Shown here: piece after piece, positions 1 through 7,761 of the stretch
Layout of the letters: the number at the start of each line of letters is the position of its first letter
Position numbering within the stretch: position 1 is the first letter of the stretch
Assembly (NCBI GenBank): GCA_011389815.1
Contig: JAABTP010000028.1
Span: forward strand, 1-35,710
Source: Desulfobulbaceae bacterium
GTDB lineage: Bacteria > Desulfobacterota > Desulfobulbia > Desulfobulbales > Desulfobulbaceae
Length of the DNA: 35,710 nucleotides
Reading direction: 5' to 3'
Made by a program: the position numbers and the translations under genes
The notes under the pieces: generated by a model
The model's database searches: none
Told to the model about the DNA's origin: nothing
Seen by the model: only the letters and a program-made list of their open reading frames with translations

Positions 1-170
1 TGTGACCCTTAAACTATCGTGATCTTCTTTTTTTGTCCAATCTTTTTTTGTGTGGAATGAGGGGGGTGAACGGTTACCTCATGAATTTGTTCGCGCCGCT
101 TCACAGAAAGAATCCTCTTCTGATACTATAGAAATATCCTTTGCGTATTTGGTTAGACTTTATGGTTTTT
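1..170. other. Non-coding edge, no gene recognised
   Basis: I see no convincing gene here. The stretch lies downstream of the Smr gene, which reads leftward. It is AT-rich with T runs and contains a weak inverted repeat (ATGAGG near 57-62, CCTCAT near 77-82) that could be part of a transcription end, but it is not a convincing intrinsic terminator. Confidence 0.4.
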
Positions 171-614
171 TTAGAAAATAACGAGAGTAATCCCTTTATT
201 CCCCTTGTTCAGGTCCCGGTGCTGGCGAAGAAAAGGAAAGCGACGGACCAGGTTACGGCCTGGGCCATTACCAGTGCTGAATTGTTCACCAACAAAGACA
301 TCGTTAATCTCGCCGCGATATTTGAGAAATTGCAGTCTCTCCTGAATCTTCTCTCTGATCACTCCACCGCGTCCTGAAGAACCATACCCGTGGATCAGGG
401 TGAGCACCCGGCATCCTTCCAGTTTGGCTTGTTCAAGTTCCCGTTCAAGACGTCCCAGGGCCTGCTCAACTGTGGGCATCCCACGCTTGAGTTTGACTGT
501 CCGATGTGGCAATCCTTTTCCTGGTGCAGAAAGTTCTATTGTGGATTCACAAAAAGGACATCGGCTGATCCCCAAGTCCACCTCATTGCCGCAGACATCG
601 CACAAAAACTCCAT
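171..614 (-). CDS. Zinc-ribbon Smr-domain protein
   Basis: About 147 residues from an ATG at 614. An in-frame GTG at 623 would add three residues, and neither start has a clear Shine-Dalgarno sequence. The N-terminus carries two CxxC pairs (C5/C8 and C19/C22), a zinc-ribbon pattern. The central and C-terminal part has the Smr signature LTLIHGYGSSGRGG followed by a helix, as in MutS2 C-termini and small Smr proteins, which bind or nick branched nucleic acids or act on RNA. The gene starts within about 15 bases of the RelA/SpoT-like stop codon on the same strand, so translation is probably coupled and the two are likely co-transcribed. The Smr assignment is firm from the motif. The substrate cannot be inferred, and the zinc-ribbon plus Smr pairing is seen directly. 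Confidence 0.85.
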   Translation of the reverse strand: MEFLCDVCGNEVDLGISRCPFCESTIELSAPGKGLPHRTVKLKRGMPTVEQALGRLERELEQAKLEGCRVLTLIHGYGSSGRGGVIREKIQERLQFLKYRGEINDVFVGEQFSTGNGPGRNLVRRFPFLRQHRDLNKGNKGITLVIF

Positions 615-626
615 AGTGTTCACTGT

Positions 627-2789
627 CTATCGTCTGCGTACTTCGATCATATCTGGCAGCTGCTGTAAGTGAGTGAGGAGTTTCTGCAGATGCTCTTTAT
701 CATCGATTTCAAGGGTGATGTAGAATTCAGCAATGTTTTCCTGGGTGGTTCGGGAGCTGAACTCAATAACATCAGCATTATCATTGGAGATAAGGGTACT
801 GATATCAGCCAGCAGATTTTTCCTGTCATCGGCCCGTAAAAAAAGTTCGGTTCTGTGTTTACCTTGATTATTGGCAGCCCAGCTGACCTCAACCCAACGG
901 GTCGGATCTGTTGCCAGCAAGCTTGGGCATTGGGCCTTATGCACGGATATCCCTTTGCCTGTGGTAATAAATCCAATTATCTCATCACCAGGAACAGGTT
1001 TGCAGCATTGGCTGATTTTGATGAGCATGTCATCAACACCGTCAATCTGAACGGCCCCTCTGGTGCTTGGTGTTGGTTTCTGAGGACCAACCTCCACGAG
1101 CTGTTCCAGCTGTTCTTCTGCCTGGCTCTGTTTTTCCTGCTGTTGTATTTCCTTGGGAAGCAAAACCCGTTCAAGATGACGGGACGTTATTGTCCCTGTT
1201 CCCATCTTGGCCAGCAGATCATCCAGAGAGTTACAGCGCAGTTCTTCCAAAAGAAGGCGAATATGACCGCTCTTGGTCAGTTTTTTCAGGCTGGTATTCA
1301 GTCGTTTTAGTTCCCGTTCGCAAATTTCCCGCCCTTCCTGCAGGGTTTTTTCTTTTTCCTCTTTGCGTAACCATTGACGGATCTTGGCTCTGGCCCGGCT
1401 GGTCTTGACCAATTGCAGCCAGGCCCGTTTGGGATGTTGATTTTTTGAAGTGATGATTTCTACAATATCACCATTCTGTAGCTCATATCGTAACTGCACC
1501 AGACGGCCATTGACCCGGGCGCCAGTACATTGATCACCAACTGCGGTATGGATGGCATAGGCAAAATCAATGGGCGTGGAGCCTCTGGGCATTTCCCGAA
1601 CTTCGCCTGTCGGGGTCAGGGCGTACACATCCGGGGCAAAAAGTTCTCCACGTACCGAGTCAAGGAATTCTCCTGGATCCTCAACCTCTTGAAGATTTTG
1701 CACCAGTTTTTTGAGTTCCTTAAACAGGCGGGCATCCCGGCTGTTGATCTTTTGTCCCTCTTTATAGGCCCAATGCGCTGCAACACCTTCCTGGGCCACC
1801 CGATCCATCTCATCGGTGCGGATTTGGATTTCAATAAAATGACCACCCGGGCCAGCCACTGTGGTGTGAAGAGACTGATAATTATTTGATTTTGGCGAGG
1901 AGATGAAGTCTTTGATCCTGCCTGGAACCGGGGTCCACCTGCCATGAATAGTGCCCAGTGCCTCGTAACACTCTTTTACTGTGTTGACAATAATACGAAA
2001 GGCTACCTTGTCGTAGACCTGTTCCAACGGGATATTTTGCACCACCAACTTTTTATAAATGGAGTAGAGATGCTTTGGACGCCCTATTACCCGGACTGGA
2101 ATTACACCGTTTTTTTTGAGTTTTTCCCGGAGGATGCCAATGACTTCATCAACATATTTTTCCCGTTCTCCCAAGGTGTTGACCAGGTGGCCCATCAGTT
2201 CCTTATATTCTGCCGGAAAAAGATATTGAAAGGAGAGATCTTCAAGTTCGCGTTTTAACCAGTCGATGCCCAGTCGACTGGCCAGGGGCGCATAGAGATC
2301 CATAGTTTCCCGTGCGAGCTGCCGTTGTTTTTCCGGGCTTTCCCGCCGGAGAAGGAGCATGTCATGGAGACGATCAGCAAGTTTGACCAGCAGCACCCGG
2401 ATGTCTGATCCCATTGCCAGGAACAGCTTACGTATATTTTCCGCCTGATAGGCCATCTTGGAGTCGTAACGGACATTGGTTATCTTGGTTGTTCCGTTGA
2501 CGATATTGGCGACATCAGGGCCAAATTTTTTTTCCAGCTCTTCAAGGGATGCAGCATCTTCTTTGAGAACACCGTGGAGAAGGGCTGCTATGATTGTGGC
2601 CAGATCCAGATGCATAGAGGCCACAGTATTGGCCACATCCAGCAGATGATTGATATAGGATTTCCCTGATGAATGATGAAGATGCTCGTGTCGTTCCAGG
2701 GCAAAGGCGTGGGCATGCTCAAGTGTGCGCAGTTCATCTTCAGAGAGATGCTCGGCAGCTGTACTTTTTAGCTCGTCAAAATCAACCAT
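627..2789 (-). CDS. relA: RelA/SpoT-type (p)ppGpp synthetase with damaged hydrolase motif
   Basis: A 720-residue protein from the ATG at 2789; a TTG at 2816 is an alternative start. The order is HD-type hydrolase domain (about 15-190), synthetase domain (about 225-345), TGS domain (about 387-450), a helical/zinc-finger region, and a C-terminal ACT domain (about 650-720). The synthetase looks intact: RPKH and YSIYKK near 237-246, YDK with the candidate catalytic Asp near 260, YQSLHT near 304, and EIQIRT near 320. In the hydrolase domain the canonical HDxxED is changed. His72 is followed by Gly instead of Asp, and the ED pair is shifted (HGVLKED), although His48 and the ADRLH motif near 138-142 remain. 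I infer a mainly synthetic, RelA-like enzyme. It lies upstream of the Smr gene, with a hairpin repeat separating it from proS. Confidence 0.9.
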   Translation of the reverse strand: MVDFDELKSTAAEHLSEDELRTLEHAHAFALERHEHLHHSSGKSYINHLLDVANTVASMHLDLATIIAALLHGVLKEDAASLEELEKKFGPDVANIVNGTTKITNVRYDSKMAYQAENIRKLFLAMGSDIRVLLVKLADRLHDMLLLRRESPEKQRQLARETMDLYAPLASRLGIDWLKRELEDLSFQYLFPAEYKELMGHLVNTLGEREKYVDEVIGILREKLKKNGVIPVRVIGRPKHLYSIYKKLVVQNIPLEQVYDKVAFRIIVNTVKECYEALGTIHGRWTPVPGRIKDFISSPKSNNYQSLHTTVAGPGGHFIEIQIRTDEMDRVAQEGVAAHWAYKEGQKINSRDARLFKELKKLVQNLQEVEDPGEFLDSVRGELFAPDVYALTPTGEVREMPRGSTPIDFAYAIHTAVGDQCTGARVNGRLVQLRYELQNGDIVEIITSKNQHPKRAWLQLVKTSRARAKIRQWLRKEEKEKTLQEGREICERELKRLNTSLKKLTKSGHIRLLLEELRCNSLDDLLAKMGTGTITSRHLERVLLPKEIQQQEKQSQAEEQLEQLVEVGPQKPTPSTRGAVQIDGVDDMLIKISQCCKPVPGDEIIGFITTGKGISVHKAQCPSLLATDPTRWVEVSWAANNQGKHRTELFLRADDRKNLLADISTLISNDNADVIEFSSRTTQENIAEFYITLEIDDKEHLQKLLTHLQQLPDMIEVRRR

Positions 2790-2852
2790 GCTTTCTGTTT
2801 CGTTTTCCCTCCCCAAGGAAAGGGAGAGGAGAGATGGGTTTTAGTTATGCTT

Positions 2853-2914
2853 GTAGGGACACGGCATGCCGTGTCCCTACACATCATCGGGCGAACACAG
2901 GGATTCGCCCCTAC
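2853..2914. repeat. Double-hairpin dispersed repeat, copy 1
   Basis: Two adjacent inverted repeats lie between proS and the relA-like gene. The first is a perfect 28-base palindrome at 2853-2880 (14-base arm GTAGGGACACGGCA). The second is a 7-bp stem, GGGCGAA at 2889-2895 and TTCGCCC at 2904-2910, around the loop CACAGGGA, followed by CTAC. A related copy with different but still paired stem bases is at 28928-28985. Either hairpin could act on the transcript between the two genes. Confidence 0.8.
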
Positions 2915-2955
2915 GGCAATCGAAATAATGGGTAGGGTATTTCTTATCGAGCCCC

Positions 2956-4689
2956 TTATTGATTAAGGGCAGCAAGCTCATCCTGAACCATGGTGGCGAT
3001 GGTTGATGCAGCCTGTTCGTAGGCAAGCAGGCTTGTACTCCCATCGCGTCGTGTCCGTACTTCAACCTTTCCTTCTTTTTCCCAGGTTTTTCCTACAGTG
3101 ATGCGGTAGGGAATGCCGATGAGGTCAGCATCTTTAAATTTGGATCCCGGACGTTCATCCCGATCATCCAGCAGAACGTCCAAACCAGCGCCCCTGAGAT
3201 CCTGATAAAGTTTTTCTGTGGCTGCACAGGTCTCATCATTTTTTATCCCCAGATTAAGGATAATCACCTGGAATGGGGCCAGGGGAAGGGGAAAGATGAT
3301 GCCGTTTTCGTCATGATTCTGTTCAATAGCAGCAGCCACCACCCGGCTGATCCCAATGCCGTAGCAGCCCATGACCATTGTTTGCTCTTTCCCTTCCTGA
3401 TCCTGATACACGGCATGCATGGCCTCAGAATACTTGGTTCCTAACTTGAAGATATGGCCGACTTCAATGCCTTCGGTCAGTTCCAGGCTTCCTTTGCAAA
3501 CCGGACAGCAATCCATTTCTGTGATCTGGCGGAGGTCGCCCACAGCAGCCGGGCTGAAATCACGGCCAGGATTCACTCCGGTGAGATGGTGGCCTTTTTC
3601 ATTGGCCCCGGCAACAGCATTGATCATGGTCATGACTTCCTGGTCTGCCACCATTTTAATGGGAATATTCACTGGTCCGATATATCCCACCGGGAGCTTG
3701 GTCAGTTTCCAGGCTGTATCATTCTCTGCCAATTCAACCTCATTGGCATCAAGCAGTTTTTTCAGCTTGACAGACTGTACCTCACGATCTCCGCGAACCA
3801 GCACAGCCACTGGCTCATCATCAGCAAGATAAATCATGGTCTTGATAACGTCTTTGGCAGTGACCTGAAGGAATTCTGCCACCCGATCCACCGTTTTCGT
3901 GCCAGGTGTTTCCACCTTGGTGCAGTCGTTCAGCTCGGTTGCTGGTACTGTTTTTGAGGCAGTATCAGGAAGAACCACTTTGGCTTTTTCCACATTGGCT
4001 GCGTACTCGCATTCCCGACAGGTGACCAGGGTGTCTTCTCCTGTTTCGGCCAATACCATGAATTCGTGGGAGAAAGAACCGCCAATGCTGCCGGAATCTG
4101 CTTCCACTGCCCGAAACTCAAGCCCGCAACGTTGAAAGATTCGGGTGTACGCATTGTGCATGGTCTGGTAACTTTGACTGGCTGCCTCATCGCTGACGTC
4201 AAAGGAATAAGCATCTTTCATGAGAAATTCACGCCCGCGCATCAGGCCAAAGCGGGGACGGATTTCATCGCGGAATTTGGTTTGGATCTGATACAGGTTC
4301 ACAGGGAGCTGGCGGTATGAGTGAAGCTCTCGGCGGGCAATGTCTGTGATAACCTCTTCATGGGTGGGCCCCAGACAATAATCGCGGTTATGTCGATCCT
4401 GGAAACGGAGCAACTCTGGCCCGTATTGGGTCCAGCGGCCTGATTCTTCCCAGAGGTCAGCAGGCTGGACCATAGGCATGAGCAGTTCCTGAGCCCCGGC
4501 CCGGTTCATCTCTTCACGGACAATGGCTTCCATCTTTTTAAGGGCAGCCAGGCCAAGAGGAAGATAGGTATACAGCCCTGAAGTCAGCTTGCGGATACAA
4601 CCAGCCCGCAGTAATAGTTGATGACTGATAACTTCGGCCTCAGCCGGGACTTCTTTGGCCGTGCGGATGAGCATCTGGGAGTAACGCAT
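2956..4689 (-). CDS. proS: Prolyl-tRNA synthetase (bacterial type)
   Basis: A 577-residue class II aminoacyl-tRNA synthetase that charges tRNA-Pro with proline in the cytoplasm. The N-terminus (MRYSQMLIRTAKEVP), the motif 2 region (TKFRDEIRPRFGLMRGREF near 136-155) and the C-terminal anticodon-binding domain are typical of bacterial ProS. Between motifs 2 and 3 is a large insertion (about 225-390) starting with a CxxC pair (TCRECEY). It matches the YbaK-like editing insertion that clears Ala-tRNA-Pro. The length is normal for this form (about 570). The gene stands alone between repeat-rich spacers: two copies of an 80-base repeat upstream and a double-hairpin repeat downstream. Confidence 0.97.
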   Translation of the reverse strand: MRYSQMLIRTAKEVPAEAEVISHQLLLRAGCIRKLTSGLYTYLPLGLAALKKMEAIVREEMNRAGAQELLMPMVQPADLWEESGRWTQYGPELLRFQDRHNRDYCLGPTHEEVITDIARRELHSYRQLPVNLYQIQTKFRDEIRPRFGLMRGREFLMKDAYSFDVSDEAASQSYQTMHNAYTRIFQRCGLEFRAVEADSGSIGGSFSHEFMVLAETGEDTLVTCRECEYAANVEKAKVVLPDTASKTVPATELNDCTKVETPGTKTVDRVAEFLQVTAKDVIKTMIYLADDEPVAVLVRGDREVQSVKLKKLLDANEVELAENDTAWKLTKLPVGYIGPVNIPIKMVADQEVMTMINAVAGANEKGHHLTGVNPGRDFSPAAVGDLRQITEMDCCPVCKGSLELTEGIEVGHIFKLGTKYSEAMHAVYQDQEGKEQTMVMGCYGIGISRVVAAAIEQNHDENGIIFPLPLAPFQVIILNLGIKNDETCAATEKLYQDLRGAGLDVLLDDRDERPGSKFKDADLIGIPYRITVGKTWEKEGKVEVRTRRDGSTSLLAYEQAASTIATMVQDELAALNQ

Positions 4690-4714
4690 AATGGAGTAAC
4701 TGTATCTGAAGGTT

Positions 4715-4881
4715 TATACTAAAGTACCGGGTGCTCCTTTGGGGCGCCCAATCAACATTTATGTTTTGTTGTCCCTCCCCCAGGGGGGAGGGATGGAAAT
4801 TATACAAAAGTACCGGGTGCCCCTTTGGGGTGCCCAATCAACTTTTATGTTTAGTTATCTCTCTCCAAGGGGATGGATGGG
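4715..4881. repeat. Two tandem copies of a roughly 80-base repeat
   Basis: Copy 1 runs from 4715 to 4796 and copy 2 from 4801 to 4881. Both share TATAC/TAAAGTACCGGGTGC, a block CCTTTGGGG, the string GCCCAATCAAC, TTTATGTTT, and a pyrimidine-rich then purine-rich end (CCCTCC or CTCTCC followed by GGGATGG). Within each copy GGGTGCCCC and GGGGTGCCC can pair in RNA with two G-U pairs. A third, inverted copy lies at 14790-14869 after purA, so this is a dispersed family rather than a local duplication only. The function is unknown. Confidence 0.85.
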
Positions 4882-5089
4882 AGTGATCTCACGGTTAGCT
4901 CAGGTAATCTTTGGCAATCGTACGAGAGAATGAAAACTTCATTCAACTGAGCAGGTTAGATTTTCTTGCTCAAATTACCACAGAATTTCTTGAATGACAA
5001 TGGCGTTCGGCACAAGGATTGGATCCCGTTCTTTGAGTTTGTTTAAGAAGCTGAAGAGCTTTTCTCTTTTAGCAAAACAGGTTCTCTGT

Positions 5090-5119
5090 TTGACTTCGTT
5101 TTATCAGTTTTGTTATTAT
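5090..5119 (+). promoter_or_regulatory. Candidate sigma70 promoter for the histidine kinase pair
   Basis: TTGACT at 5090-5095 and TATTAT at 5114-5119 are separated by 18 bases. It would give a leader of about 50 bases before the kinase start at 5176. The rest of the 4882-5175 spacer shows no gene I can support; a 61-codon open frame at 4994 lacks a ribosome site and recognisable features. Confidence 0.5.
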
Positions 5120-5175
5120 AAGGAAAGTATGTTTCCAATTGTATTTTTGGGAAAAGTTGGTCAGGAGAGCAGGCA

Positions 5176-7761
5176 TTGATTATGCAACGGTGGAAGAAAG
5201 TCAAGTTAAGCAGCTGTGTTATGCTCTTGTGGATATGCCTGATCTGTCTTCTTCTGGCGGCAGTTTATTTGGTGTTTACTTTGCGTCTTCATCACTATCA
5301 GGCTCATGACCCAGAAGCTGTTCGACAGGGGATTATGATACTTGAAGAATCCCTTGCTCTTGTTTCTGTTTTTGTCGTTGTCTTGTTTCTTCCTGTTATT
5401 GCGATTTTTATACGTCATTCTGTGGTTCGTCCTGCGGAGCGTTTGATTGCTGCGATGAATTCTTTTGATGCAGAGCAATATCCTTTACTTGAAAAAGATA
5501 TGGGGACGCTGGAATTTTCTGCTCTGGCTTCGGCGTTTAACCGAATGGTGAAAGTCTTATGGGAGCATGATCAACAGGTTAACATTCTCTCCACAGCGAT
5601 TGAACAGAGTCCCGCTGCTGTTGTTATTACCGACCTTGAAGGGAAGATTGAATATGTTAATTCCAGGATGGAGCAGTTGACCGGTTACATGGCTGAGGAG
5701 TTGAAAGGTCGTTCGACCAGTATTTTTCAATCAGGATATACACCGATTGAAAAATATGATGAGTTGTGGCAGACGGTTAACAGTGGTCAGGTCTGGAAAG
5801 AGGAGTTGCTCAATAAGAAAAAAGACGGCAGTTTATCCTGGGAATTCGTGCTGGTAGCCCCTATCTTTTCAAAAGATAAGAAAATTATTAACTTTGTTGC
5901 TACAAAAGAGGATATTACTGAGCGAAAACAGACCAGAGAATTGCTGCGGCAAAGCGAAAAACGATATCGCCAGACGTTTGAGACAAATATGGCGGTGAAA
6001 CTGATTATCGACCCGGCAGACGGTGCTCTTGTCGAGGCAAATCAGGCTGCTGTCTCCTATTACGGGTATTCGCTGGAACAGCTTGTTGCGATGCGGATTA
6101 CAGATATCAATCAGCTTTCTCCAGAAGAAGTGCGGGCCGAAATGGTCAGGGCTGAACGGGAAGAACGGCTGTATTTCAATTTTCGTCATAAATTGGCTTC
6201 AGGAGAAATACGTGATGTGGAAGTGTATTCCGGCCCCCTGCAAAGCGGGGAGCGAACATTGCTCTACTCTATTATACATGATGTTACAGACCGTAAGCAG
6301 GCGGAAAAGCAGCTTGTTGCAGCAAAAAAAGAAGCTGAATCTGCCAATCGTGCCAAGTCTGTTTTTCTTGCTAATATAACCCATGAATTGCGCACTCCTT
6401 TAAATGCTGTACTTGGCTATGCCCAGCTCTTGGGTATGGAAAGCACATTAACAGCAAAACAGCTGGATAATGTGCAAACTATCCGTAATGCAGGTGAGTA
6501 TCTTTTGATGCTTATTAACGATATTCTGGAGTTTTCTCAAATTGAGGCTGGAAAAACAGATTGTGTCTCCAAGGTCTTCAGGCTCCCTGGATTTTTTTCA
6601 GGAGTAGCAGACATTATTAAGCCTGAAATGAATGCCAAAGGACTGACCCTTCAGTTTCAGGAAGATCCACAGTTGCCAGAGTTTATCCGGGCAGATGAAT
6701 TACGGCTCCGTCAAGTCATCCTTAACCTGCTTTCCAATGTGGTTAAATTCACTCCGCAGGGTGGGGCTTGTCTTCTCCGGTCTGAACTGAATATAATCAG
6801 TGGAGAGCAAGCCTTGTTAACAGTAAGTGTCGAAGATAACGGGTTGGGTATTCCTCTGCTCATGCAGGAAAAAATTTTTGAACCTTTTTGTCAAAATGAC
6901 GAACGCTTACAGTATGCAGAAGGTTCTGGGCTTGGGTTGGCTATCAGTCGACAATTGGTGCGCCTCATGGGTGGAGAACTTGAGGTGAAAAGTCCTGCCA
7001 AACAGGATGTTCAGCCCAACGAGCATCCTGGGACCTGTTTCTTTTTTACTGTTCCGGTGGAGATTATAGAGCCGAACCAGAGAAGTGCAGTGCCCCGGCA
7101 AGCTGTTACCGGCTATACAGTGCATGCAGGAGATACAACCAAAAAGATTTTGATCGTTTCTGGTAATTCCTCAAACCTGGCAGTGTTGGACAATATTCTT
7201 TCCTCGTTTGGATTTAAGGTGCATGGGGTACAGCCAGACAGCATGTTGGCCAGGGATTTGGACCAGTTCAGGCCAGATGCTGTCCTGGCTGTGTTGCCCA
7301 CAGCCTGTTGTGAGGAGCAGATTGTGTTGCGAAAAATTCAGGAGCAAGAGGGGCTGGGCCAATTACCAGTGATTGCCCTTGCTGACTACTCAGTCTTTGT
7401 TGCTCTGGAAGAAGAGCAGCAGGAGGGGTTGTATACTGCCCATGTTGTTAAACCATTTTCTGGCTTTGACCTGCTTTCTGTTCTTGCAGAACATCTTCCC
7501 ATTAGCTTGTCCTATGATCATAGTACAGAGAGAATTGAGTCTGAGCAGAAAATTATCCCACCCCCGGAGGAAGAGCTGAGGGCATTGCTTGTTAAGGTCA
7601 GGCAAGGCGATGTGGCCGGGATCAATCAGCAGGTTGCAGGCTTGTTTGCAATGGATGCAGGCAAGTATAAGCGTTTTGCTTTGCAGGTAGAGCAGCTTGC
7701 AGAAGATTTTCAATTGAATATGATCGCCGATTTGATCAAACGATACGGAATTTCTCAATGA
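5176..7761 (+). CDS. Membrane hybrid sensor histidine kinase with degenerate receiver
   Basis: An 861-residue kinase. I prefer the TTG at 5176 because AGGAG sits 8 bases upstream; the in-frame ATG at 5182 is the alternative. Two membrane segments (about 14-36 and 58-80) are followed by a HAMP-like linker (about 80-130) and two PAS domains (about 135-250 and 260-370). Then come a HisKA domain with phospho-accepting His403 in THELRTPLN, and an ATPase domain with NLLSN, DNGLGIP and GSGLGLAIS boxes. From about 655 there is a receiver-like fold (ILIVSGNSSNLAVL to VVKPF) in which the acidic pair DD is replaced by SG and no phospho-accepting Asp is in place, so it should not be phosphorylated. The stop overlaps the next kinase's ATG (ATGA), so the two are translationally coupled. 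The ligand is unknown. Confidence 0.93.
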   Translation: MIMQRWKKVKLSSCVMLLWICLICLLLAAVYLVFTLRLHHYQAHDPEAVRQGIMILEESLALVSVFVVVLFLPVIAIFIRHSVVRPAERLIAAMNSFDAEQYPLLEKDMGTLEFSALASAFNRMVKVLWEHDQQVNILSTAIEQSPAAVVITDLEGKIEYVNSRMEQLTGYMAEELKGRSTSIFQSGYTPIEKYDELWQTVNSGQVWKEELLNKKKDGSLSWEFVLVAPIFSKDKKIINFVATKEDITERKQTRELLRQSEKRYRQTFETNMAVKLIIDPADGALVEANQAAVSYYGYSLEQLVAMRITDINQLSPEEVRAEMVRAEREERLYFNFRHKLASGEIRDVEVYSGPLQSGERTLLYSIIHDVTDRKQAEKQLVAAKKEAESANRAKSVFLANITHELRTPLNAVLGYAQLLGMESTLTAKQLDNVQTIRNAGEYLLMLINDILEFSQIEAGKTDCVSKVFRLPGFFSGVADIIKPEMNAKGLTLQFQEDPQLPEFIRADELRLRQVILNLLSNVVKFTPQGGACLLRSELNIISGEQALLTVSVEDNGLGIPLLMQEKIFEPFCQNDERLQYAEGSGLGLAISRQLVRLMGGELEVKSPAKQDVQPNEHPGTCFFFTVPVEIIEPNQRSAVPRQAVTGYTVHAGDTTKKILIVSGNSSNLAVLDNILSSFGFKVHGVQPDSMLARDLDQFRPDAVLAVLPTACCEEQIVLRKIQEQEGLGQLPVIALADYSVFVALEEEQQEGLYTAHVVKPFSGFDLLSVLAEHLPISLSYDHSTERIESEQKIIPPPEEELRALLVKVRQGDVAGINQQVAGLFAMDAGKYKRFALQVEQLAEDFQLNMIADLIKRYGISQ

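Noticed and set aside
4994-5179. 61-codon frame upstream of the histidine kinase
   Set aside because: No ribosome site, no family resemblance, and it overlaps the likely kinase promoter and start region.
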